Source of the DNA: Astrobacterium formosum
GTDB taxonomy: Bacteria; Pseudomonadota; Alphaproteobacteria; Rhizobiales; Xanthobacteraceae
Assembly (NCBI GenBank): GCA_030848545.1
Contig: JAVDCA010000011.1
Span: forward strand, 1 to 64,000
Length of the DNA: 64,000 nucleotides
Direction: 5' to 3'
The translations under genes and the position numbers were made by a program. Below are positions 49,807 through 58,521 of the stretch, one piece after another. Positions within the stretch are counted from its first letter, which is position 1, and each line of letters starts with the position of its first letter. The notes below the pieces were generated by a model. That model was given only the letters and a program-made list of their open reading frames with translations, was not told the origin of the DNA and searched no databases.

Positions 49807-52101
49807 TCAAGCCCGCGCCACGTCGGCGAACTGGTCGTGGATCGCGACGCCCGGCGCACCGGTCTTGAATGACCCCATGTCGGCGGAGGTGTCGTCGACC
49901 AGGTTCTGGACGTTGTAGGCGAGGCCTTTGAACCAGGCCTCGTACAGCAGCAGCGCATCGGGCGGTACGTTCGCGGTCACCTTGGCGGCCAGGCGCACTT
50001 CGCCCTGCTTGTTGAAGACCCGCACGGTCTCGCCGTCGCGGATGCCGCGCGCCGCCGCCGTCTTGGGATGGATGTAGACGCTGGGCGCGGGACAGAAATC
50101 CGCCATCCAGTCGAGGTTCTGGAACTGGGAATGGATGGCGAACTTGTGATGCGGCGTCAGCAGGCGCAACTTGTCGTAGGGCGCGCGCCCCTCCTTGTAG
50201 CGCGGCAGCGCGTCATGACCGTACTTTGCGCACAGTTCGGAACGGAACTCGTATTTCTTCGACGGCGTCGCAAACTTGCCGTCGGAGAAAGAGGCCGAGG
50301 AGACGAGCTTCGCCTTGGCGGGACCCTTGCGCAGGTCTTCCCACGAGGACAGGCCGAACTGGTCGTAGATGCCCTTGTTGAACTCGCGGATCATCCATTC
50401 CTTGCTGTCGAGTTCGGTCGCGAAGGTGCAGGAGCCGGGGGAGAGCTCGTTCATCCGCTTGGACAGCGCCGCGGCGATCTGGAGATCGGACTTGGCCTCG
50501 TGCAGCGGCTTGACGGCCTGCTCGTTGATGGACAGCCAATAGTGCCAATAGGAGGCGTTGATGGTCCAGTCCTCGAAGATGGACGTGATCGGCAACACGA
50601 TGTCGGCCTGCTCGACGGTCTGGTTGAAGAAGTCCTCCGCGACCACGACCATTTCCAGCTTCTCGAACGCCTTGAGCATCTTCGCCCGGTCGAAATCCTG
50701 CGAGAACACGTTCTTGCAGGCGACCCACAGCATGCGCACCGCCGGGTCCTTGGCGTCGAGGATCTCCTGGGCGGTCTTGTTGATGTTGAGCGCGCGATCC
50801 GAATACTTGACGCCGCCGCTCGCAGCGCCGCTGTCGGCGGCGGCGAAATCGAACTCGCCCTTCGGACCGGACGTCCCGACCCACCCCTTGGAGCCCGCCG
50901 GCGGCTTCTGCAGCATGGCGTGGTAGTTGAAGGCCCAGGTCTGCAAATGGCCGTAGCGGGCGCCGCCGCCCGCCTTACCGACATTGCCGGTCATGGCCAC
51001 GAGCGCGTCGAGGATGCGCACCGCGGCGCCGCCATTGACGTGGCGTTGCATGCCGTAGCCGATCCAGATGGTGGCCGGCTTGGCGCCGGCGAATTCCTCG
51101 GCGATGGCGCGGATGCGTTCGGCCGGTACGCCGGACTTCTGCGCCGCCCATTCGACGGTGATGTTCTCGCGCAGATAAGCGGCGAACTCGTCGAATCCGA
51201 GCGCATGTTCGGCGAGCCAGGCGGCGTCGTGCAGCCCCTTGTCGAGGATGTGGCGGGCCATGCCGAGGCCGAGCGCGCAATCTTCGCCGGTGCGGATCTG
51301 CAGATATTCGTCGGCCTTGGCGGCCGTCTGGGTGAAGACCGGGTCGATGACCACGAGCTTGGCCCCGGCGTCGCGGGCCGCGTAGAGATACTTGACCGTA
51401 TGGATCGAGCACCAGGCCGGGTTGACGCCCCACAGGAGCACGTAGCGGGCCTGCGGCAGATCCTCAGGGTCGTTGCACCACATGGAGCCCATGTCGAAGC
51501 TTTGCGCGTCGATCCCGGCCGGCCAGCACGGCGTGCCGACCAGGCGGGTGGTGTAGCCGAGCGAGGACATCATGCCCTCGATGCCGTAATTGGTGATGCC
51601 GAAATTGCCGGAATACTTGGTCAAAGCGAGGCCGAGCAGCGAGCCGTCGCGCTCCTTGATGGAGAGGATCTTCTTGGCGATCTTGTCCATCGCCTCGTCC
51701 CAGGTGAGCCGTTTCCAGCGCCCGCTGCCGCGGCCTTGCTGCTCCATCGGATACTTGATGCGGTCGGGACTGTAGGCGCGGCGCACATAGGAGTTACCCT
51801 TCACGCACAAGCCGCCGCGCGTGAAGCTGGATTCCGGCGCCCCCTCGATGAACTTGACGACGCCGTCCTTCACATAGGTGACGATCGAACAGGTGTCGTA
51901 GCAATTGCGCGGACAGGCATTGCGGAAGGTCTGGTATCCGCCCTCCCAGACTTGCCGCGTCGTCTCCGCCTGGGCCGGCGTCAACAGGCCGTTCGGCAGG
52001 GCCGCCATGGCGCCGCCAGCCATCAGCCCGCCCAGGAACGAGCGCCGCGACACGGCGCTGTCCAGCATCCGCTCGATATGGCGTCTGGTCATCGTGGGCA
52101 T
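49807..52101 (-). CDS. dmsA: DMSO-reductase-family molybdopterin oxidoreductase catalytic subunit
   Basis: A 764-residue periplasmic molybdoenzyme that probably reduces a respiratory acceptor. The twin-arginine signal SRRSFLGG (18-25) is followed by a [4Fe-4S] site Cys63, Cys67, Cys71 (CPRNCYDTC) and Cys99. The residue expected to bind molybdenum appears to be Cys192 in GTPCWPAG; canonical DmsA uses serine there. VLLWGVNPAW, GYGMQRHVNGGAAVRILDAL and DDTSADMGSFKTGAPG are pterin-binding stretches. The ATG at 52101 follows AAGGAGG by 6-7 bases. DmsB, DmsC and a TorD-like chaperone adjoin it. DMSO as substrate is only one possibility. Confidence 0.88.
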   Translation of the reverse strand: MPTMTRRHIERMLDSAVSRRSFLGGLMAGGAMAALPNGLLTPAQAETTRQVWEGGYQTFRNACPRNCYDTCSIVTYVKDGVVKFIEGAPESSFTRGGLCVKGNSYVRRAYSPDRIKYPMEQQGRGSGRWKRLTWDEAMDKIAKKILSIKERDGSLLGLALTKYSGNFGITNYGIEGMMSSLGYTTRLVGTPCWPAGIDAQSFDMGSMWCNDPEDLPQARYVLLWGVNPAWCSIHTVKYLYAARDAGAKLVVIDPVFTQTAAKADEYLQIRTGEDCALGLGMARHILDKGLHDAAWLAEHALGFDEFAAYLRENITVEWAAQKSGVPAERIRAIAEEFAGAKPATIWIGYGMQRHVNGGAAVRILDALVAMTGNVGKAGGGARYGHLQTWAFNYHAMLQKPPAGSKGWVGTSGPKGEFDFAAADSGAASGGVKYSDRALNINKTAQEILDAKDPAVRMLWVACKNVFSQDFDRAKMLKAFEKLEMVVVAEDFFNQTVEQADIVLPITSIFEDWTINASYWHYWLSINEQAVKPLHEAKSDLQIAAALSKRMNELSPGSCTFATELDSKEWMIREFNKGIYDQFGLSSWEDLRKGPAKAKLVSSASFSDGKFATPSKKYEFRSELCAKYGHDALPRYKEGRAPYDKLRLLTPHHKFAIHSQFQNLDWMADFCPAPSVYIHPKTAAARGIRDGETVRVFNKQGEVRLAAKVTANVPPDALLLYEAWFKGLAYNVQNLVDDTSADMGSFKTGAPGVAIHDQFADVARA

Positions 52102-52679
52102 GCCGCACCTCCTTGTTGTCCGGCAACCGAAGCCGTTTCGCCGGTCTCTTCGTCGAGCCATGCCGACAGCAGTGCGACCACGCGGACGATCGCAGGCGAT
52201 ACCGGTTCGGCCCGGCGAACCGCGGCCGCGAACCGGGGCACCCACACAGCCAGATGATCGTGCAGGAAGTAACGCCACAGGGCTGCGAGTTCGGCGCTCG
52301 CTCCGCGCACGAGCAATGCCCGGAAAGCCAGAACCGCGTCGAGCTCCAGCGCCAGATGGTCGTCCGGCAGACTCCCCGGCAGCGGCGACGACAGCCCGAT
52401 GGCGTCGTAGATCGCCGCCGCCCGCCGCGTCGCATCACCCATCAGGCGGTGGTCGGAATCCAGATAGACCGATGCGTAGGGTGGCGCCGCGACCTTGCCG
52501 GGACCGACGAACAGGCGGTTGAAGTCGCACTCGAGATCGTCGGCCGCCGGCGCATCGGCGCGCGTCGCCTCGCCTGTCGGATCGGCCTGCGCCAATGCCG
52601 CATAGGCCGCGACCATGGCGCCGCCATCGCGGGCGGCAAAGAAGCCGCGCAGGGCGACGAGAATACGATCCCGGTCCAA
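52089..52679 (-). CDS. TorD/DmsD-like molybdoenzyme maturation chaperone
   Basis: A cytoplasmic chaperone that holds the Tat leader of the molybdenum subunit until the cofactor is inserted. The 196-residue all-helical protein has ECDFNRLFVGPGKVAAPPYA and SVYLDSDHRLMGDATRRAAA, which match the TorD pattern (E..RLFvGP...PPY.SVYL). DDHLALELDAVLAFRALL follows. No ATG fits: TTG at 52679, eight bases after GGAGG, is the likely start. It overlaps dmsA by 13 bases, supporting a joint operon. Confidence 0.85.
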   Translation of the reverse strand: MDRDRILVALRGFFAARDGGAMVAAYAALAQADPTGEATRADAPAADDLECDFNRLFVGPGKVAAPPYASVYLDSDHRLMGDATRRAAAIYDAIGLSSPLPGSLPDDHLALELDAVLAFRALLVRGASAELAALWRYFLHDHLAVWVPRFAAAVRRAEPVSPAIVRVVALLSAWLDEETGETASVAGQQGGAACPR

Positions 52680-52821
52680 GCCCAGTTCCTCCGGCCCGTG
52701 CGGGCCATCCTGAAATGACGAGCGTATTGTGCGACGACGGCGTCGATTTCCCAGGGGAGCGATCGGGGAAAAAATGGGCGGGATCACATCCCCATTCACC
52801 GATGGAAGGGCTGGCCCTCTA

Positions 52822-52973
52822 TCCCTCCCCTGAAAGGGGAGGGTCCGCCCAAAGGGCGGGGGTGGGGTCATGCGGCACCAGCCAGAAGCGCCGGCGCAAG
52901 TGGTGAGGCCAAGAGCCCCCATCCGGCGCCTTCGGCGCCACCCTCCCCCGCTTAAAGAGCGCGGAGGAGGGAT
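52822..52973. repeat. GC-rich hairpin repeats upstream of the dms cluster
   Basis: CCTCCCCTGAAAGGGGAGG and CCGCCCAAAGGGCGG are adjacent hairpins, and GGCGCCTTCGGCGCC plus a CTCCCCCGC...GCGGAGGAGG pair follow. The 305-base gap 52680-52984 contains these and no gene. They lie downstream of the regulator stop and upstream of torD, so one may terminate the regulator transcript. Confidence 0.65.
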
Positions 52974-52984
52974 CAGGCAGCCCG

Positions 52985-54286
52985 CTACGCACGCGCCTTG
53001 AGGAACGTGAACAGGTTCACTTCCTTGCCGCTCAGGCTGAGCTTGCGGCGGATGCTCTTGCGGTGCGACTGCACCGTATCGATGGAGAGATTGAGCGTGT
53101 CGGCGATTTCCTTGGTGCGGTGGCCCGACTGGATGAGCTGGCACACCTTGAGCTCGGCCGGCGTCAGCGACATGAGGCGCGCATCGCTGCCGGAGTCGGA
53201 ATCCTCGTAGAGCTGCATCAGCTGATCGCTCAGCATGCCGGCATATCCCTGGCGCACCGTCGCATCGGTGGCGCTCTGGACGTGCCGGAGCGTCGGCAGC
53301 AGCGTGGTCTGGACGGCGTGCGCCACCGAGCGCTGGAACTCCTTGCGTTCGCTGTCGATGCAGGACAACACGTTGCGCAGCGTGATGTTCATCTCCTCCA
53401 GCCGCACGGTCTTCTGCTCCAGTTCGGAGGTGCGTTCGCGCACGCGCTCTTCCAGCGCGACGCGGTTGCGCACGTGGCTGGTGATGTCGGTCAGGAGGAA
53501 CAGGAAGCCGGACGATGCCAGCGACACCGAGGACAAAGGCGCGATGCGCAAGTCCAGAAAGACCGTGCCGTCGCGGATGCTGATCTCGTGGGTGGCGTCG
53601 GGAGGATAGACCGACAGAACCGCCGCCATGCTGGCACCACCGAGACCGAGCAGGTCCCACACCGGAATCGATTTCAGCGCCACCTTGTCGAAGAAGGCGC
53701 GCGCCGCCTGATTGGCCTCGTCGATGCGGCCGTTGACGTCGGCCACCAGCACCAGGTCGGAGGTGGTGGCGAAGATGTTCTCGAACTTGTTCTTCTGCAG
53801 GGTGAGCTGGCGGTTGGAAGCGTCGAGCTTGGCCATCGCTTCCTCTTGCGACAACTTCGTCCAGTGCCCGACCAGAAGCGTGTCCATGGCATCGGCGTAG
53901 CGGTGCAGGATGTCGAGGGCCGCGAGCGTGCGCTCGGCCGGCGCGTTCATCTCGTGCAACAGATCTTCGACCGAATGAAACAGGGTCTTGAGGCAGCCGA
54001 TGAACATCTCGGCGGTGACACCGCGGAAGCGGTGGCTCTGGGAGATCGTCAGCACCGGGTCGGCCCAGCCATCGCGGCGCCGCAGCAGCGCCGAAAAATC
54101 GCCGACCGGCCGGCCGGCGCGCAACTCCGTCCACAATGGCGTCAGGGCGCTGACGAAGGAATCGACGCAATCCTGTTTCTTGGCGGTGGTGAAACGCAGA
54201 TATCCGGCGCGCCCCATATGCTCCGTCCACTTGACGAGGAACGGTTCGACCATCCCTTCCAGGGCCAGCAGCATCGTCGCGGGCAT
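52985..54286 (-). CDS. PAS-domain LuxR/NarL-type transcriptional regulator
   Basis: A cytoplasmic regulator of 433 residues. A helical N-terminal part (about 1-160) precedes a coiled helix (EEAMAKLDASNRQLTLQKNK) and a PAS-like domain (ENIFATTSDLVLVADVNGRI onward to about 290). A second coiled coil (ALEERVRERTSELEQKTVRL) leads to a C-terminal HTH with LTPAELKVCQLIQSGHRTKE and DTLNLSIDTVQSHRKSIRRK, the LuxR/NarL DNA-binding signature. The PAS could sense redox or a small ligand. The ATG at 54286 is chosen for its GGAGG site; an ATG at 54325 is the alternative. It sits upstream of the dms cluster on the same strand and may control it; that is inferred from position. Confidence 0.82.
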   Translation of the reverse strand: MPATMLLALEGMVEPFLVKWTEHMGRAGYLRFTTAKKQDCVDSFVSALTPLWTELRAGRPVGDFSALLRRRDGWADPVLTISQSHRFRGVTAEMFIGCLKTLFHSVEDLLHEMNAPAERTLAALDILHRYADAMDTLLVGHWTKLSQEEAMAKLDASNRQLTLQKNKFENIFATTSDLVLVADVNGRIDEANQAARAFFDKVALKSIPVWDLLGLGGASMAAVLSVYPPDATHEISIRDGTVFLDLRIAPLSSVSLASSGFLFLLTDITSHVRNRVALEERVRERTSELEQKTVRLEEMNITLRNVLSCIDSERKEFQRSVAHAVQTTLLPTLRHVQSATDATVRQGYAGMLSDQLMQLYEDSDSGSDARLMSLTPAELKVCQLIQSGHRTKEIADTLNLSIDTVQSHRKSIRRKLSLSGKEVNLFTFLKARA

Positions 54287-54375
54287 GTTCGCCTCCGCGC
54301 GGAAGTCCGGCACCGCGCCGGCCATTGCGCTTTCTTGAAGTCGTTTTAAGATACTGAAGAGGACGTGGTGATACA

Positions 54376-54819
54376 ATGCGAGCGCCTAAACGTATCGCCT
54401 TCTACGGCGCCACGATGCTGTGGACGCTGATGATGTCGGCGCCAGGACCCGTGCATGGTCAATCGGTTGCGGCCCCGCCATCGGCCTCAACGAACATCGC
54501 CAGCCCGGTATCCTATACCGCCCGAATCCCGCAAACGCGCTACGAAGTCGGTGCCGGCAAACCGTTCGAAATGCGCGTCGACGTATCGCCCGCCGCATTG
54601 CCGCCGGGTGCATTCGTGACCGTCAATCTCGAACGACTCTCCGGTCCGGGCGGCGGCCGCGTCGACAGTCTTTCCGGACTTCCCGAGACCCGCATCACCT
54701 GCTCGGTCCCAGGCACCTATCGGCTGATGGTGCGCGTGGCCCTGATGTCCAAGGGCAGTTGCGGCGGGATCGCAGCCGACACCCTGCTCGAAAGCGAGAT
54801 CGTGGTCGAGGCGCGCTGA
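54376..54819 (+). CDS. Exported hypothetical protein (147 aa)
   Basis: A secreted protein with a signal peptide (about 1-29, ending GPVHGQS). The mature 118 residues look beta-rich, with YEVGAGKPFEMRVDVSPAAL, VNLERLSGPGGGRVDSLSGL and TYRLMVRVALMSKGSCGGIA, resembling an immunoglobulin-like fold. Two cysteines in the mature part (ITCSVPG and KGSCGG) could pair. I do not recognise the family. It is divergent from the PAS-LuxR gene with 89 bases between, so it might share regulation. The ribosome site is weak. Confidence 0.6.
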   Translation: MRAPKRIAFYGATMLWTLMMSAPGPVHGQSVAAPPSASTNIASPVSYTARIPQTRYEVGAGKPFEMRVDVSPAALPPGAFVTVNLERLSGPGGGRVDSLSGLPETRITCSVPGTYRLMVRVALMSKGSCGGIAADTLLESEIVVEAR

Positions 54820-54876
54820 CGATCCGGCGAAGGCTGCCCGCCCGGAACCCAGCGCGCGGCCGATTGTTCACCGGGC

Positions 54877-55488
54877 ATGGACGATCCGATCCCCACGACC
54901 CTGAAGGGACTGGTGGACGCCGAGACTTCTTGCCGGCGCTGCCCGCTCTACCGCGACGCCACCCAGGTGGTGCCGGGCGAAGGCCCGCGGCGGGCCCGCA
55001 TGCTGCTCGTGGGTGAACAGCCGGGCGACCAGGAGGACCGCCAGGGACGCCCCTTCGTCGGCCCGGCCGGCCGCGTGCTCGACCGTGCCCTGGCCGAGGC
55101 CGGCATCGATCGCCAGACCGTGTTCGTCACCAATGCGGTCAAGCACTTCAAGTTCGAACAGCGCGGCAAGCGCCGCCTGCACAAGAAGCCCAACGCCCAC
55201 GAGATCGAGCGCTGCCATTGGTGGCTCGACATCGAAAAGGCGATCGTGAGGCCGCCCGTGATCGTCGCTCTCGGCGCCACCGCGGCGAGGAGCCTGATGG
55301 GACGGCCGGTGACGCTCGCCAAACTTCGCGGCGCCCCGGTCGCGGCGCCCGACGGCAGCCGTGTCGTCGTCACCATCCATCCGTCCTACTTGCTGCGAAT
55401 CCGCGCGGCGGAGGACAAGGCGCGGGAATATGCGGGCTTCCTCGCCGACCTGAAGCTCGGCGCGCGCCTCTTGGCGGACGCAGCGTGA
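54877..55488 (+). CDS. udgX: UdgX-family uracil-DNA-binding protein
   Basis: UdgX binds uracil in DNA and forms a covalent link through a histidine, unlike ordinary uracil glycosylases. The 203-residue protein shows the diagnostic GEQPGDQED (46-54) in place of the usual catalytic loop, and the R-loop GKRRLHKKP with His102, matching the KRRIH loop of characterised UdgX. Fe-S cysteines are Cys19, Cys22 (CRRC) and Cys113. TIHPSYLLR is the C-terminal conserved motif. It is monocistronic, with a hairpin after its stop. The start ATG at 54877 has a weak ribosome site. Confidence 0.9.
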   Translation: MDDPIPTTLKGLVDAETSCRRCPLYRDATQVVPGEGPRRARMLLVGEQPGDQEDRQGRPFVGPAGRVLDRALAEAGIDRQTVFVTNAVKHFKFEQRGKRRLHKKPNAHEIERCHWWLDIEKAIVRPPVIVALGATAARSLMGRPVTLAKLRGAPVAAPDGSRVVVTIHPSYLLRIRAAEDKAREYAGFLADLKLGARLLADAA

Positions 55489-55495
55489 ATAAGCA

Positions 55496-55522
55496 CGCCG
55501 GCGGCAATCGCTGCCGCCGGCG
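55496..55522. terminator. Hairpin between convergent udgX and a minus-strand gene
   Basis: An 11-bp perfect stem CGCCGGCGGCA / TGCCGCCGGCG with a five-base loop ATCGC lies eight bases after the udgX stop. No long T-run follows, but the position between convergent genes suggests bidirectional termination. Confidence 0.6.
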
Positions 55523-55577
55523 GAGACTTTAAAAGAACGTCAGCCCAAGAACTTCAACCCAAGAACTTCAACCCTCG

Positions 55578-55982
55578 TCAGCGCACGATGACGACGGGGC
55601 CGCGGCGCGGCGGCGGGCCGCGGCGGGGTGCCACCATGACGGGGCCGCGGCGCGGCCCCACCACGACCGGCCCGCGGCGCGGCGCCACGACCACCGGAGC
55701 GCCATATCGCCAGCTGTTCCAGCCCATCGGGCCGCCCCAGCCGTAGCCGCGGCGGGAGCCATAGCCGCACCAGTACCAGCCCGGACCCTTCCAGCCGTTC
55801 GGGTACCAGCAATGGCGTCGACCGCGATAGACGTATTGGACATTCTCGGTCGAATCGAGGGTGCTGGCTGCCGTATCGAGACCGGACGAAGTCCCGAACA
55901 TCGCCGCGCCGGCCGGGCTCGCGAACGCGCCTGCCCCAAGGGCAGCCGCCAGCACGGCCGCGGAAATCGTCAATTTGCGCAT
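55578..55982 (-). CDS. Exported Arg/Gly/Pro repeat protein
   Basis: A 134-residue secreted protein with a signal peptide (1-26, ending AGAA). After GLDTAASTLDSTENVQYVYR comes RRHCWYPNGWKGPGWYWCGY, with two cysteines, then a Gly/Trp/Tyr-rich stretch. The end is an array of APRRGPVVVGPRRGP-type units (at least four). The composition is very basic and low-complexity. Proteins with CWYPNGW...GWYWCGYG cores are common in Bradyrhizobium relatives, where they are uncharacterised. It may bind polysaccharide, nucleic acid or metal; this is speculation. A GGAG site precedes the ATG. A 14-bp tandem copy of CCCAAGAACTTCAA flanks its stop. Confidence 0.72.
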   Translation of the reverse strand: MRKLTISAAVLAAALGAGAFASPAGAAMFGTSSGLDTAASTLDSTENVQYVYRGRRHCWYPNGWKGPGWYWCGYGSRRGYGWGGPMGWNSWRYGAPVVVAPRRGPVVVGPRRGPVMVAPRRGPPPRRGPVVIVR

Positions 55983-56150
55983 GTTGGCTCCATGATTGTC
56001 GGTGAGCGTGTTCTAGTCAGGCGGCAATGAACCAGAGGCGAGCCGTTTGTTGGCATTTGTTCATCTGTTCATCGCGCCCGTGATTCGGCAAAAAGCTTAC
56101 GCCCGAACATGCGGCAACGATATGGCGATACCGTGCGGTTTGTCGCCGCT

Positions 56151-57338
56151 TCAGCCGGCGAGACCGGCCACGATGGGCTGGCGGGCTGCCCGGATGGCCG
56201 GAAAAAGCCCCCCGACCAGACCGACCACCAGCGCCAGTCCGACGCCCTGGAGGACGAGAGCCGGGCTCAAATGGAATGAGAACACCACCTGGGTGAAACT
56301 CGCCCCCAGCGTCGAAGTGGTGAAGCCGTCGAAAATGAGCCAGGTCGCCACCGCACCGATGATGCCGCCGATGACGGACAAGAGCAGCGACTCGACCAGC
56401 GTGCCGATGAAAGCCGGCGTGCCGCCGAAGCCGATCGCCCGTAGCGTGGCGATTTCCACCGCGCGGGCGGCGACCGACGAGTACATGGTGTTGAGGGCGC
56501 CGGCGAGCGCTCCGAACGCCATCGCGATGGCGAGCGGCCAGCCGAGTTTCTGGATCAGGTCGGTGGTCTGGCCGGACTGCTCCGCATAGAAATCCTGCTC
56601 GGTCTTGACGTCGAGCTTGAGGCGGGGGTCGCTCTCCACATACTGCTTGAGGCTCGCGAGCGCGGCCGGGCTTTCGAGCCGCGCCCGCACGGTCTGGAAA
56701 TAGTTCTCGCGCTTGAACAGGCTCTGCACCGCCGGCGCGTCGGCCCAGATCTCCGACTCGAACACGCCGCCGTCGGCGGTGAAGACCCCGACCACGGTCC
56801 ACTGGGAGGTGCCGAGCTTGACCGTCTGGCCGAGGTCGAAGCCCGCGAACTCGGACGCCAGGCTCTTGCCCACCACGACCTCGTTGCTGCCGGGCGCAAA
56901 CATGCGGCCGGCCTGGATGGTGATGCCCTTGCGCACATTGGCGCCGTCGCGGCCGACGCCGCGCAGCGGCAGGTTGGCCTTGGTGCCGGTCGAGCGCTTG
57001 ACGCCGTCGACCACGAGATAGAGTTCGGCGGAGGTGAGCGGCCGGCCGTCGGCGCCGCGGTCGATGCCGGGCCCCTCCTCGATCAGGCGCACCTGGTCGC
57101 GGGTGACCGCGCTGTTGATCTCGGCGGCGGCACCACCGCGCAGCGCGATGGCGACGTCGGCCGCGCCGGTGCCCGAGAGCGTCTTCTGGAACCCATAGGA
57201 CATGGCGAGGAAGGTCAGCAGCACCATCACCACCAGGGCGACGGCGACCACCGTCGACAGCGACAGCCAGAAGCGCTGCGGGATGCTCTTGAGATTGATG
57301 AGCGTGACGGCGGCCACCTGCAAAAGAAACGGACGCAT
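56151..57338 (-). CDS. ABC transporter permease, FtsX/MacB-like (second)
   Basis: A 395-residue inner-membrane permease with one N-terminal membrane segment, a large periplasmic domain and three C-terminal segments, the FtsX/MacB layout. The N-terminus is LINLKSIPQRFWLSLSTVVA. The periplasmic part contains GVGRDGANVRKGITIQAGRM and VGKSLASEFAGFDLGQTV, typical of MacB_PCD. SSVAARAVEIATLRAIGFGG and GLFPAIRAARQPIVAGL near the end are FtsX-like. The ATG at 57338 follows GAGGAGG. It is the last of four genes (MFP, ATPase, permease, permease), suggesting an efflux or lipid/lipoprotein export pump. Confidence 0.88.
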   Translation of the reverse strand: MRPFLLQVAAVTLINLKSIPQRFWLSLSTVVAVALVVMVLLTFLAMSYGFQKTLSGTGAADVAIALRGGAAAEINSAVTRDQVRLIEEGPGIDRGADGRPLTSAELYLVVDGVKRSTGTKANLPLRGVGRDGANVRKGITIQAGRMFAPGSNEVVVGKSLASEFAGFDLGQTVKLGTSQWTVVGVFTADGGVFESEIWADAPAVQSLFKRENYFQTVRARLESPAALASLKQYVESDPRLKLDVKTEQDFYAEQSGQTTDLIQKLGWPLAIAMAFGALAGALNTMYSSVAARAVEIATLRAIGFGGTPAFIGTLVESLLLSVIGGIIGAVATWLIFDGFTTSTLGASFTQVVFSFHLSPALVLQGVGLALVVGLVGGLFPAIRAARQPIVAGLAG

Positions 57339-57349
57339 CGTTGGCCTCC

Positions 57350-58510
57350 TCAACCGCGGCCGAGCCCGGCGGCGACTTTCAGCCGCAAGGCATTCACGGC
57401 CGGCATCAGCCCGGTGGCGAGACCGAGCGCGACCATGAGGGCGAGCGCCAGGACGACGATCTGAGCGTTCAAGGCGAGACCCGGCACGAAGTTGGCAAGG
57501 CTTTCACGCATTGCCGTGGTGACGAGGGCGGCGGCACCGAGGCCCGCAAGCCCACCGATCAAGGCCAGCAGAAGCGTCTCGCCGAGGACGAGGCGCAGCA
57601 CCCGGCCGCCCGGGAACCCGAGCGCCTTGAGGACGGCGATCTCGCGGGAACGCTCGCGAATCGCCATCATCATGGTGTTGCCGACGATCATCAGGATGGT
57701 CACGAAGGCGGCGCCGACCACCAGAGTGACGATCAGGGCGATGTTGCCGAGCTGGGCCATGAACGCCTTGTTGAACGCCTTCTCGGTGTCGGTCGCGGTC
57801 TCGAACGGGGAATTGGCGAAGGTCTCGTCGATGGTCTTGATGACCTTGTCGTTGATCGCCGGCGACGTCGTCTGCAACACCAGCCAGCCGATCGTGTCCT
57901 TGGCGAACGAGCGCGTCTCGTTGAAGTACTCGTACTGGAACAGGACGAAGTTGGTGTCGATCAACGGCTTCTTCGGCTTGATGATGCCGACCACGTCGAA
58001 ATCCCACGAACGGGCGCCGTTCTTCTGCGAGAAGATGCTGCTCGACAGCGGCACGCGGTCACCGACTTTCCAGCCGTATTTGTTCGCCACCGTCTCGCCG
58101 ACCAGGGCGGCGGTGCGGGTGCGCACGAATGCGGCCTGCGCGTCCGGCGCGATGTCGAACTCCTCCGCCATCACGTCCATGTAGGAGCGCGGCTCGACCG
58201 CGAAGGTGATGAGGAACTGTTTGGGATCCTGGTAGTAGCCGCCGAACCAGTTGGCGAAAGTGACGCGTTTGACCCCCTCCATGCCGGCTATGCGGCCGTA
58301 ATAGGAATAGGGCAGCGGCTGGGTGAAGTTGATCTTGTTGACGGTGACGAGCCGGTCGGCGGCGGCGAGCTCCTGGCCGGCGTTGAAGGCGCGCTCGAAG
58401 GAGGCGAGCACGCCGAAGATCGCAAACGCGATGAAGATCGAAAAGATCATCAGCCCGGCGCGCAGCTTGCGGCGGAACAGGTTCTTGAAGACGAGGACGA
58501 AGTCGTTCAT
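57350..58510 (-). CDS. ABC transporter permease, FtsX/MacB-like (first)
   Basis: The partner permease, 386 residues with the same layout. FRRKLRAGLMIFSIFIAFAI is the first membrane region; FAVEPRSYMDVMAEEFDIAP and LVGETVANKYGWKVGDRVPL lie in the periplasmic domain. MMMAIRERSREIAVLKALGF and TGLMPAVNALRLKVAAGL are the conserved FtsX-domain stretches. It starts at ATG 58510, eleven bases after the ATPase gene. Two different permeases plus one ATPase imply a heterodimeric membrane unit. The substrate cannot be read from the sequence. Confidence 0.88.
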   Translation of the reverse strand: MNDFVLVFKNLFRRKLRAGLMIFSIFIAFAIFGVLASFERAFNAGQELAAADRLVTVNKINFTQPLPYSYYGRIAGMEGVKRVTFANWFGGYYQDPKQFLITFAVEPRSYMDVMAEEFDIAPDAQAAFVRTRTAALVGETVANKYGWKVGDRVPLSSSIFSQKNGARSWDFDVVGIIKPKKPLIDTNFVLFQYEYFNETRSFAKDTIGWLVLQTTSPAINDKVIKTIDETFANSPFETATDTEKAFNKAFMAQLGNIALIVTLVVGAAFVTILMIVGNTMMMAIRERSREIAVLKALGFPGGRVLRLVLGETLLLALIGGLAGLGAAALVTTAMRESLANFVPGLALNAQIVVLALALMVALGLATGLMPAVNALRLKVAAGLGRG

Positions 58511-58521
58511 GGCGCCGCCCT

